DNA of 64,000 nucleotides, taken from assembly GCA_001599815.1 (NCBI GenBank), contig BCIA01000001.1, positions 2,918,934-2,982,933 on the forward strand. Direction: 5' to 3'. Shown in pieces: positions 30,538 to 40,047 of the stretch. The notes beneath the pieces are model-generated. The model did not search any database. It worked only from the letters and a program-made list of their open reading frames with translations, and was not told the DNA's origin. Origin of the DNA: Furcasterigmium furcatum (Eukaryota; Ascomycota; Sordariomycetes; Glomerellales; Plectosphaerellaceae). Within the stretch, counting starts at the first letter, position 1. The number at the start of each line of letters is the position of its first letter. The position numbers and the translations under genes are program-made.

Positions 30538-31374
30538 GGTAGATAAGGAATCAGTTGGGGAATGTCGAGTGTCGAACAGGTGGTGAGCAGTACGATTGAC
30601 TGCGATACGACGGCAGCGGTCAGTATTTAATGTTTCGATTAGGATGCTACGCGACGATCTGTGGTGAGGGTGTGCATGGTTGAAGAGAGTTCCATGTTCA
30701 TGGACTCGGCGGCGTTTGCGTCGTGTCCGGGAGGGGCAACATTTCCCCACCGCCGCCCCGAGGCAGCGAGCGAACCACGGAGGATGTACGATCCTCAACT
30801 GATTCGCCCTCACAACAAAGCCGCACGGTTTCTGCAATCCGTGTATGATGGTTATTGCAAAGTGGCTCGAAATTCCGTGTCGAAGACCGACCGGCCAGGA
30901 GGATTAGCGGTGTGGAGGAGTTGAGGTGAATAGAAAGAAGAATAGGGGCTTTCCACTCGAATTTGTGGAAGTTGTTCCAGATGGAAGGAACGAAGTGACG
31001 GGAGACCGCCGCAACTTCCTTGGCCAAGGGCAACTGCAGTATCGGTAGCTCATAGTGTCCGTTCCTTCCTTCTGAAGTCTCGGACTTCTTGACTCTTCTC
31101 CTTTTCAAACAGATCCAGCGGAAGCTCGCCTCGTCCTCCCAGCCTTCTCTCGTGCATCTGAATTTCTTCAACACCACATTCGTTTTCCCTCCCCTCCGAC
31201 AACAAACAGCTCCAAGGCCCTCCATAGATACCGCTGGGTATTTTTATACACCGAAATCTACGCCGTTTGTTACCACAGCTACGAGCCCACACGGCTGGAA
31301 CGCCTGCTTAGTGTGAGCCCCGGCGGAGAGCTGACCATCGAGTCTGACACGGGCAACGCCTCACCGTCGCCATC
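30538..31374. promoter_or_regulatory. Divergent promoter between guanine deaminase and REC8
   Basis: 837 bp. A TTAAATA lies about 85 bp before the guanine deaminase ATG. Pyrimidine-rich DNA at about 31090-31200 precedes the REC8 start, as is usual in fungal core promoters. No gene seen. Confidence 0.45.
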
Positions 31375-31527
31375 ATGTTCTACAGCCATGAGAGTGAGTC
31401 CATGCAGTCATGAGCTTAATGTCTCTATCAGCACACCTGACACCACTCAGTCTTGAACAGCCAGCAACACGGTGTTGCGACCATCTGGTAAGCTCCCCCG
31501 TCCCGCTCTGCCGACAACCTTCGCGCA

Positions 31528-31581
<54 letters not shown>

Positions 31582-33697
31582 ACATCGTCTACAGGCTCAT
31601 CGCCACGGTTGGACCTCGTGGAGGCGCACGCAAGGTCACCCGCAAGGCCATTCAGGGAGTCGACGTCAAGCGAGCATGCCAGACCATCATCGAGCCCGGC
31701 GCACCTCTCGCCCTGCGCTTACAAGGCAACCTCCTCTACGGAGTCTCGCGCGTGTACTCCCAGCAGTGCAAATATGTTCTCACAGATGCCACCAAGGTCC
31801 AGCAGGACATGATGTTGTTCTGCCAGGTGATGGCCCAGAATGCGACGGATCCTGATGCGGGCAAGATTGCGTAAGTGAACCGTTTGAGCCGTGCTCTGCT
31901 CCTTCCAGGCACACAAGCTGACACACACCTTCCAGCCGAGAGCACAATATCCTCGAAGACGATCTGAACTTTGTCCTCGAGCCAAACATTCCACACTTCG
32001 ACTTCGACGCCAACGGCAACACTCTCCTTATGCCGAGCCAGTCTTCCTCTCGCAACGGCTATTCCCAGCTGAGCCCCATGGGCAGCGTCGTCAACTCCTC
32101 CGGCGGAAGGGCCGCCTCCATGCTCAGCTACAATCTCTCCCAGTCGGACCTCGCCAGTCTCCATCTCCCCACCCCTCTCGCCCACAAGTCTTCGGGCAAG
32201 AGGACCACACTCGAAGAGGCCAAGATAGAACAGGTGCAGGAGCTCAACGACATGGATGCTGTTGGCGACATCGAGCTTGAGATCGACGCCGATGGCAATA
32301 TACTGGGGTTTCTCGACCCGTTCGACGAGGCTGACCTCCCGCCCCTGCCGTTTCCAGATCTTCACAAGGATGGAAGGAACGTCGATCTTCCCCATGCAGA
32401 CAAGAATCTCCAGGAACACGCCCACCAAGAGGAAGAGCATCAGCCCTTTTTTGATGGTGATGGGGATGTTCTGATGATGGACGACGCCAATGCTGCGGCT
32501 GCTGCCGACGGCGTTCTACTGGCGGGACAGGAACAGCAGAACCAGTCCGACACAATCTCAGTCTCAAACGCTCCTCTTGCGAAGAAGCGCAAGGCTCACA
32601 ACATTAGCGCCGACGACACGACGAACCACTGCATTCTCACTCTCAAAAAATGGCAGGCCGAGTACTTGGAGCGAAATCAGAAAGAAGTCGCCAGTAACTA
32701 TCCGCCCAAGGTCTCCAGCGCGGATGCAAGGATCAACGCTTTCCACGTCACCTTTGGCCAGGGCCTGGCGGGTGTCGGACGTCCGAACGGGGTTGTCGAT
32801 TTTGAGCATCCCCTCGCGCAGCTCTTCGCAGGAGATGCGCTCAAAAGCATTGTTCTTGGCATCGAACCGGCGGGCCCATACGGCAGCGAGGATGGCCATC
32901 GCCGACGCCGATCTGCATCCCAGGCATTCTCCGAAGACCACGATATCGAGGATGCTCGGCGCGTCCGCCCTCGCATCAACGAATCTCCTCAGCCGAACGA
33001 CTCGCAGGAGAACAACGGACAGCAAGACATCGACGACATGGGATTCGCCTTTGGAGACGATGCCGCCCCCGAAGAAGCGCGCAAGGAGCTGGGAGGCTTG
33101 GATGACCGCCTGTCGTCATCTTTGATGCCTTGGAACCGTACCCCGACTGTTCACCGGCCATCGTCGGTCATGGGCTCAAAGCAGCGTCCAGGAAGCAGCC
33201 ACGCTGCTGGGAGCCCCAGGGACCACACTGTTGCCCCCATCGAACGGTACAGTGACGCAGTAGGAGGGCCCAGCTCCGACATGGGCTTCAATCCTGCCCC
33301 GTCCGTTCATTCCGACTTTGAGGAGTTTGGGCCCGCAGCTTTCGTGACCACGCAGGAGGCGCAGGAATCCCAGTGGATGCACTCGGCTCTTGACAAAGCC
33401 AGCAACGAGTTTCTCGATTACGCCAACGAGCAGGCAAGGCACACCGGCGGTCTTCTTGAGGGCGACACCGATGGTCGTCTCTGGATCGAGTTCGAGGAGC
33501 TCGCACCTCCCGGCACGTACCCCAAGATTGTGGCGGCACAGGCGTTTCTGCATGTTTTGACTCTCGCCACGAAGAACGTCATCAAAGTCGACCAAGACGT
33601 GGTGAACAACCAACCCTTTGGCACTATCCATATTGGCACCATGGTCGACTTGGAGACGGACGATGACAGCCAAACCGAGGCACAAGGAGAAGATTGA
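31375..33697 (+). CDS. REC8: Meiotic cohesin kleisin REC8
   Basis: Kleisin that closes the cohesin ring between sister chromatids in meiosis. Four exons give 697 aa: 31375-31393, 31451-31487, 31595-31870 and 31936-33697. The N-terminal Rad21/Rec8 domain reads MFYSHEILNSQQHGVATIWL across two tiny exons (19 and 37 nt), then IATVGPRGGARKVTRKAI and YGVSRVYSQQCKYVLTD, which contacts the SMC3 head. The long acidic middle is low in order and carries a candidate nuclear signal (KKRK near residue 280). The C-terminal winged helix (LWIEFEELAPPGTYPKIVAAQAF) binds the SMC1 head. The IWLIATVG form fits Rec8 better than mitotic Scc1/Rad21, but a search would settle this. Intron 2 contains a long TC tract. 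Confidence 0.88.
31532..31580 (+). repeat. (TC)24 microsatellite inside REC8 intron 2
   Basis: About 24 uninterrupted TC units end 14 nt before the ACAG acceptor of intron 2 (31488-31594). The run forms the intron's polypyrimidine tract, so its length may vary between strains and could affect acceptor use. Confidence 0.95.
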
Positions 33698-34164
33698 TCA
33701 GAAGTAGCAGGTTTCCAACTGCGTGGGGTTGGGGAAGCAATATTCGGGCTGATTTCGCGGAGACTGATTTGCTACGCCTGAGTGACAGGCAACGGGCGTT
33801 GGTTCCCAAAAACGGGGAGTCATGGACGCCCAGTGGTGACAATCTGGTCCGCGAGTTGGCACGGGATTTCTCACATCTGGGTGCCGCAGAACTTGGCGAG
33901 GGATGGGATGGTTTCTTCGGCGTTTGGGTTTCTTTTTCTTCCAAGGTCTCCGGTCATCTTGGGAGGCTTCTGACTTCTGCGCAATATCCGCCAGATGGGA
34001 CATCTGACATGTTCCTTAGGCAACGGCCAGGAACGGGCATGTTTCCGGGGTTTGGCGTTTTCGAAAAGCAGGTACAAGGATCAAAAATGGGACATTGGGA
34101 CAGCGGGTTGACTCGTAAACATTATCTCATTATTCGTGGCCATCGAGGCAAAACTGGATCGTGA
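33698..34164. other. Convergent intergenic region, REC8 / Rab escort protein
   Basis: 467 bp between two converging stops. Short motif-free frames only; taken as 3' ends of both transcripts. Confidence 0.5.
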
Positions 34165-36000
34165 TCAGGGTTCGTCGTCGTCGGCAACGCCTTCGCGGTC
34201 CTCAAACTTCATGTATCCCTGCTCCGCCTCCGTGGCAGCCTCGGCGCCCAAAACTGCCTGCCACGCCTGCTTGACCGGTTCAAGCAGGGAATCGTTGAAG
34301 GCTAGGTCAGGCGCGGCGGCGGAAAATGTGAACAGGCCCGTCTCGGGGTCGTTCGCGGCAGGGCTCGTGCTATTCGGCAGCGCCTGCTCGTACCGCAGCT
34401 GCCACACTGCCCTTGGTGATGTGCCGTCCGAGCCCAGCGCAGAGAGCAACGATGTGAGCGCCGCGTCCAACATCGCCGAGGACGTGGATGATGCGAGCGT
34501 GGTCAAGTATAGAACACCTATTGCATGATTAGCTATGATCCAGACTAGCCATGCAAGTAAATCGTAGGGAAGAAGCGTTGATCAGATAAATGAAATCGTT
34601 GACGTCAAAGCGGCGCTCAGCCAATGTGGATAAGTTTGATTTTGGAAAATCATCATGAAACGAGAAGACGGAGGAAAAGGAGGGTAGGCTTACTTTGACC
34701 TGTGGGACACTCGCCGGTCTCGCTCGAGTGGGCGAGGACGTGAATCGGCCGCGTCGAGGCGTTGCCCTCGGCATCCTTCACGGAACCGGGTGGCATCGCG
34801 ATGACGGCGACGCCAGGGTTCGGCGTGTCCTCTGCCACGGGCTCGAAGAGGCCGGCGAGTGGGGAGTCGATGACGGCGATGAGCCGGCTGATTCTTGCGT
34901 CGTGCTCAGTTGCGCTCTCGGCTTCTTGCACGAGCGTGCGCGTCTTGAGCTTGATGTTGCCCTCGCTGAGCTCGACCTCGTGCTTAGCGCCGTCATCCTG
35001 ATCTTGCAGCGGCCGGGTTGCCTTGGTGCCTGTGCCGAGCATGTAGACGCCGCCACCGACGGCGCAGGCGCGGCAGCCGACCTGGGCCACTTCGCTGCCG
35101 CCGCCGTACTTGGGGTAGACGGCGGCGAAGCCGGGACCGAAGACGCCCATGGAGGTGAGGTGTCGCTCGATGGTTTTGATGCCCTGCTCGACGGTGATTG
35201 AGTCGTCGAGGCTCAGCGTCAGGGAGAGAATCAATGTCCTCAGCTCGGCGTCCAGCTTGAAGTCCTTCTCGAGGAACTCCGACAGCGGCTCCGCGGCGCG
35301 GGGGCGCCACTTCTCCTCGTTTTCAGGGGAGGTGTGGTCCAGGACGAACTTGAGGAACTTCATCAGCATACGCTTGGGGCGCGGCTGGATGGCGTCGGTC
35401 GCGAAGATGGCCTCGCGCGTGGAGGGGATGGGTGTGAGCTCTGCCTTCGCGCCGGCGTCTTTCGACGGGCGGAAGACGTAGAATGAGCCGACGGCGAGGA
35501 ACTCAAGCTGCCGGTAGGCGCGGGAGGAGACGAGCTGGGAGACGAGGGAGGAGCGGGTGTGGATGATGAAGGGAGACAGCGAGAGCGCGTACGCCCTCGA
35601 AGCACCCGGCGATGCATCTTCTGGCTTGGAGACGGACGCTGCCGAGAAGACGGCTGTCGTGTGCTGTGCCGCCGTTCTGTCCACCGCCGTCTTGCTCGCC
35701 CACTCCTCGGCCTCTTGCAGGGTCAGGGCGGCCTCTCGACCGCCGTAGAACTCATTCGGATCGAGGTGGAGGATCTGCTTGCCCGAGCGCGAGAGAGCTC
35801 TTCACAGAGCGCCGTCAAGGCTGGGTCAGTCATCCGTCGTCAGAGGTTGGCAAAGACGCGAGAGAGTCGCCGCGAGGAGAGCTGGATGGCCGGGAAGCGC
35901 AACGCATGGGAGAAGGCGAGGCTTACAGGGCAAGCAGGGACTGCTGCAGGCCGGTGCCGCAGATGATGGCGTCCCACGTCTGGTCGGCGAGGGACTCCAT
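34165..36000 (-). CDS. MRS6: Rab escort protein (Rab geranylgeranyl transferase component A)
   Basis: Presents newly made Rab GTPases to geranylgeranyl transferase II and delivers them to membranes. Exons 36000-35927, 35799-34694 and 34517-34165 give 510 aa. The N-terminus has the GDI/REP-type Rossmann motif AIICGTGLQQSLLALALSRSG followed by ILHLDPNEFYGG. The middle has FLKFVLD, MGVFGPGFAAVYPKYGGGSEVAQ and GGGVYMLGTG. The third exon continues HSSETGECPTGQ into SVLYLTTLAS. The length and the acidic C-terminus (ending EGVADDDEP) fit REP rather than GDI, which is near 450 aa. The frame joins fix all splice sites. It converges with REC8 and lies head to tail with RRP43. Confidence 0.9.
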
Positions 36001-36586
36001 GATTGCAGGTGGATGGAGGAGGAAGAAAGAAAAGCAAAGCTTGGGTCGGGAAAGATTTGTGATGTCGAGGTGCAAGCGAAATGGGTCCAAGTGGAGGCTG
36101 TTGGAGATGACCTAAGTTGTCTGTACCGTGTGATTTTTGCAGAAAAGCCGCACTGTGGGGTCTTGGGGTAAAATTTGCTCGCATCGGGATGGAGCTTCTC
36201 CTTCTTCTCTCTTCATCAACCCGCCCGGTATCCAAAACGAGTCGCTGCCCACTCCACGACTTGGACGGATAGGCCATCTTTCATTAGGTGCGCTGGGGCC
36301 TGGCGGGAGACGAATACACTTTTCCTCCGGTATCTACTGCCTTTGAATAACGTCTGACAAGGTGGCTCGAAGCGAGGATACATGCAATGCTCGGTACTCA
36401 TCTCTGCCATGCGTAGTAGAATTGAACTGCTTGTGCCGCCGTAGTCGACAGGTCTTGTGTGGAAATAGCCTCAGAACAGGCATTGCCGGCCAAGTCCCGA
36501 ACGCGGACGAAATGTTAGGACACCGCACGCTCAGAGACATCAAGGCCGTATTGTAGTACATCGTCTCAGTCATTGGGTATCATGAT
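36001..36586. other. Intergenic, promoter of the Rab escort protein gene
   Basis: 586 bp between two minus-strand genes: the RRP43 stop on the left and the Rab escort start on the right. No gene supported. Confidence 0.5.
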
Positions 36587-37609
36587 CTACTTCATCGCCT
36601 TCCGGAACTCCTCCCACCTATGACCCGCCACGCCAATGAACTCCTTGACCAGCGGCGGCTGCAGCATCGTGCCGCCGTGCTTCGATATCGTCAACAACTT
36701 GGTCTTGCCCTCGCTCTTGTCCACGACAGCCGTGACAAACTCGTCGCACAGATCCTCCTCCGTCCGGTCGGGGTCGACCAGCGTGTAGAACTCTCCCGGC
36801 TTCGTGAACTCGGTGCTCCTCTCCTGGAAGACGCCGGCGGTGCAGGCGATCGGGAAGCCGGAGAGATTCAGCGGCTTCCGCTCCTGGCGAGAACATATGA
36901 CCAGCTCCCTATCCAAGTCCCATCTCGTCGTGGGGAGGGTTGCGTTGCGCAGGGCTGCGAGGACGGCGGCCCATGCGACGTCAAAGGGGTTGCCGTCGAA
37001 GGCGATGAAGAAGATGTCGATGTAGAGGACCCAGTATCCAATGACCACCCTCTCGCCCTGCTCTGATTCGCCCTGGTCGCCGCCCATGGCGGTGTCGTCT
37101 CCTTCGTCGTCTTCACCTAGTGTCTCGGCAGGTAGCGTGTGCCATATCCTCAGGTCCTCGACGTTGACGAGGTTGGAGGTGTGGAGGAGAGAGTATACCC
37201 GCGTGCTGAGAGTCTGCGCGAGGTTCGTGGGCGGTGCGCCGGGAAGGAATTGGGGAGCAGAGCCGGTGGCAAGCTCTATGTTGGGGACGAGAAGGTCGTA
37301 GTCGCGCAGCTCGGAGGCGTTGGGATCGTCCCTGTTTGCGGCGCGGTAGTTGGGGATGTTGGCGACTGGGAGGATCTCGCCACGGACGCCGCAGACAGCA
37401 GTGTTGCCGCCGACGCGGACAAGAGCGCTGCCATGTGCGTGTGTCAGGGTCGATGTGTTGACTTCGGGAACGCGGGCTTGGTGTGGCGCGCGATTGTTGA
37501 CGCGGGAGGGATTCGGGGATGGACCTTGGCCACGGAGCGTTGCGAGGAGGTAAGGATGAGGGGAGAGCTTGGCGAAGGTCTCGCGCGGGAGGCCCTGAGG
37601 CGATGCCAT
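36587..37609 (-). CDS. RRP43: Exosome complex core subunit RRP43
   Basis: RNase PH-like ring subunit of the RNA exosome, nuclear and cytosolic. Single exon of 340 aa. The RNase PH fold is visible: GSALVRVGGNTAVCGVRGEI near residues 60-80, LVPNIELATGSAPQFLPG, then DIFFIAFDGNPFDVAWAAVLAALRN, and FTKPGEFYTLVDPDRTEEDLC near the end. The start at 37609 (MASPQGLPRETFAKLSPHPYL) matches the family's usual LSPHPYL opening; upstream in-frame codons would add 55 residues that do not look like the family. In eukaryotes this ring subunit is non-catalytic. Neighbours are unrelated. Confidence 0.9.
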   Translation of the reverse strand: MASPQGLPRETFAKLSPHPYLLATLRGQGPSPNPSRVNNRAPHQARVPEVNTSTLTHAHGSALVRVGGNTAVCGVRGEILPVANIPNYRAANRDDPNASELRDYDLLVPNIELATGSAPQFLPGAPPTNLAQTLSTRVYSLLHTSNLVNVEDLRIWHTLPAETLGEDDEGDDTAMGGDQGESEQGERVVIGYWVLYIDIFFIAFDGNPFDVAWAAVLAALRNATLPTTRWDLDRELVICSRQERKPLNLSGFPIACTAGVFQERSTEFTKPGEFYTLVDPDRTEEDLCDEFVTAVVDKSEGKTKLLTISKHGGTMLQPPLVKEFIGVAGHRWEEFRKAMK

Positions 37610-40047
37610 TATGGCTTGACGGGCTGGAGAGCCTGAAGAGATCGTCCTTTTAATGACGGCAGTTGAGGGCTCAATGGGAGGGAGAAAATTGGAGTGATCT
37701 GCGGAAGTTCTCGTAATGACAGTGCCTGGAGGAGTGTTGAAATTTTGGGTGGACGAAGCTTGCTGCAAGTTCACAGCCTTGTGAAAGTTGATGCGGGGCG
37801 GTCAGGCAACAGGCCAATCACCCACTGGTGTGGTGGGGTCAGCTCCCAGCCTTGCCTTCGGTCTGTCTCTCCAGGCTCTCAGAGTGCCAATCTTCCGTCC
37901 TGACCACTTCCATTCTCCATTTGATCGCCATTAATTATGTTGGTTGGTTGGGAACAGTATTCGAGACGATCTACCCGTTGTTGGCACGGATTTTCGCTGC
38001 AGGCAATCAATATTGATGTCTCGAGTTCAATGGGAAATATCCCCGTCTCCGAGTCCCGACTCCGGCCTTCGACAGACCTCCAGACTGAATGTCACTTCGC
38101 ATGATTAGCCGCCCACAAAGGCATGGCTCAGGGGACTCTGCCATCACATCGATCTCCAAGCGCTGCTATTTCCTACCTCCGCGGATATCAAGTACTCGCG
38201 TAGAGCAGACACTGCAGTCATCACGACAGCATCAGTCGGCCGAGCCACGATCATGCTGATCATGCCCCTTGCGACCTAGCCGCTCTGGTCAAATCCTCCG
38301 AGTCGAGAAGTTGGTTGCCACTCGTATTTCATCAGGGTCTTCCATCACTGCCGCCGCCGTGGATGAGCAGCCGGAGGAGAGCGTCTATCCCTCGACAGCA
38401 TCGTACCAGTCCGGCAACAGGCGACACTGAAAAGCACGATGTGGTGCCATGATTCTCTATATCCTCCCCGGCAGAATCTCTGCTGCCGGAGAAGCACGCT
38501 GCAACTCACTGAACCAAGTCTTCCTGCGGTGAGGGAACAGCACGAATCCGAACAGAGAGCTTCCCAATCAGTCACACCTCCCGCCCCCTCACCACCGAAT
38601 CCCTCGACCCTCCAGCCATCTTCCCGCCCCCATTGGCTCTTGGCCTGCAGCCTCCAGGTACCGAGAGCAAGGGCGGACCGACCAGTAGCTCGATGCGGTG
38701 GCATGATGCACAGATGAAGACGCGGGCCTGGCGAATCACAGGCTCCCCCTTGCCGCCCGTTCACTGTGGATCCTCCAGTCGCCGACCCGGCATCCCGAGT
38801 CTCCACTCGACCGGGGTCGACCCGCGGACGAATCACCGCCGACCTGCCAGCCATCCTGGCGACCTCGTCCTCGATGTTTGTGCTTGGGGGCGCCATTGGG
38901 GGCCAAGGGGCCGGATGCTGAGGGCAAACACCTGGCTGCCAGCGCCATCGGATCCAAGAGGGAGTGTGCCGTTCCGTGCATCTCCTGCAGAATGGCCGAG
39001 CTCCCGGCGGCCGTTGGTCGACCACTCGACACTCGCTCACTCGCCCCCCCGCACCGGCTCCAAGTCCGCTGCGCAGTCTGCCCGCTGCACCCAGTATGCG
39101 GCCATATCTGGTCCTGCTGCGATGTATGTTGTGCCTCTGCTTGCTTCTGCCATGGGCTCCGGGTGATTCCAGCCCCCGAGATAGGTTAATCTCTCCATGG
39201 CAATGCGGGCACGTCTTGATCCTTCTCACCTCACTGCCAGTCCATCTCAAGACAGAGAGAGACCCTGCACCAATATCAACCGCAAGCGCGAGCCCAGACC
39301 GGATCTCTCACTAGCGGATGCTTGCCGTTCTTGGTCCTCCACCCTGGTCCCTGCCGAGAACCTGGATGCAAGTTCACACAGCTTCCTCTGCATGCCATGC
39401 ACACCGCTAGCGCCCACACCTTCGCCTCGTTCGACCAGCCGTGTGACATCCGTCAGGCGGGGGAGACCAACATCGCGGCCAGCCAATATTAAGGTCCAGC
39501 CAACCGCTGGGCGAGCGCCTTTCACAACCATCATTGCGGTTCTCGAGCTGTCCCGGGCCTTCCCTGTCTCTTGATTGATCGGCGCTTCTGATAGCTCGAA
39601 GCATTTCACAGCAACATCCACATGGTCACGGCCATGCAGTATCACACTCGCCGTCCCACCCCTACCACGATTTGACTGCTCCTCGCCCGTCCGTGAGCGC
39701 CCCCATCGCGCATACATATTCGCCCCTCGATCTTCACGCCCCCATATATCCTTGCCCCGGACCCCAACCAGACCGACAGACGGCCATCCTCCACTTGGTG
39801 TCACCAACCCGCTTCCTTCGTTATCCGGATTGTGAGACGTCCGTGGTTCTTATCCTGCACTGCTCTGTCGAGGGATCTGGCATTCCTCCAGCGCACAGGA
39901 CAACCAGCAGCCTCATACGTTGGGGATTTGGAAAGAAACGACGAGCGACACTGATACGATAGACACAATCTCGACACCGCCTTATGACGACCCCAAACCC
40001 GAGTGCCTGCGCATAGTCGCTCCGCGGGAGCTTAAACGACAGCTCAA
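37610..40047. promoter_or_regulatory. Long divergent intergenic region upstream of the ferric-reductase-like gene
   Basis: 2.4 kb between RRP43 and the reductase. I see no gene; the largest frame (38345-39250, minus) is low complexity, Arg/Pro rich and has no domain. A plus-strand frame at 39920-40132 starts upstream and overlaps the reductase ATG out of frame, so upstream ORFs in a long 5' UTR are likely. A CCAAT lies at about 39482 and a reversed GATA (TTATCC) at about 39850. Confidence 0.5.

Noticed and set aside
30538..30837. N-terminal extension of guanine deaminase
   Set aside because: Needs a TTG start and adds a basic, non-conserved stretch; the ATG at 30537 gives the normal family start.
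38345..39250. 301-codon minus-strand frame between RRP43 and the reductase
   Set aside because: Low complexity, Arg/Pro/Gly rich, no recognisable domain; lies in a divergent promoter region.
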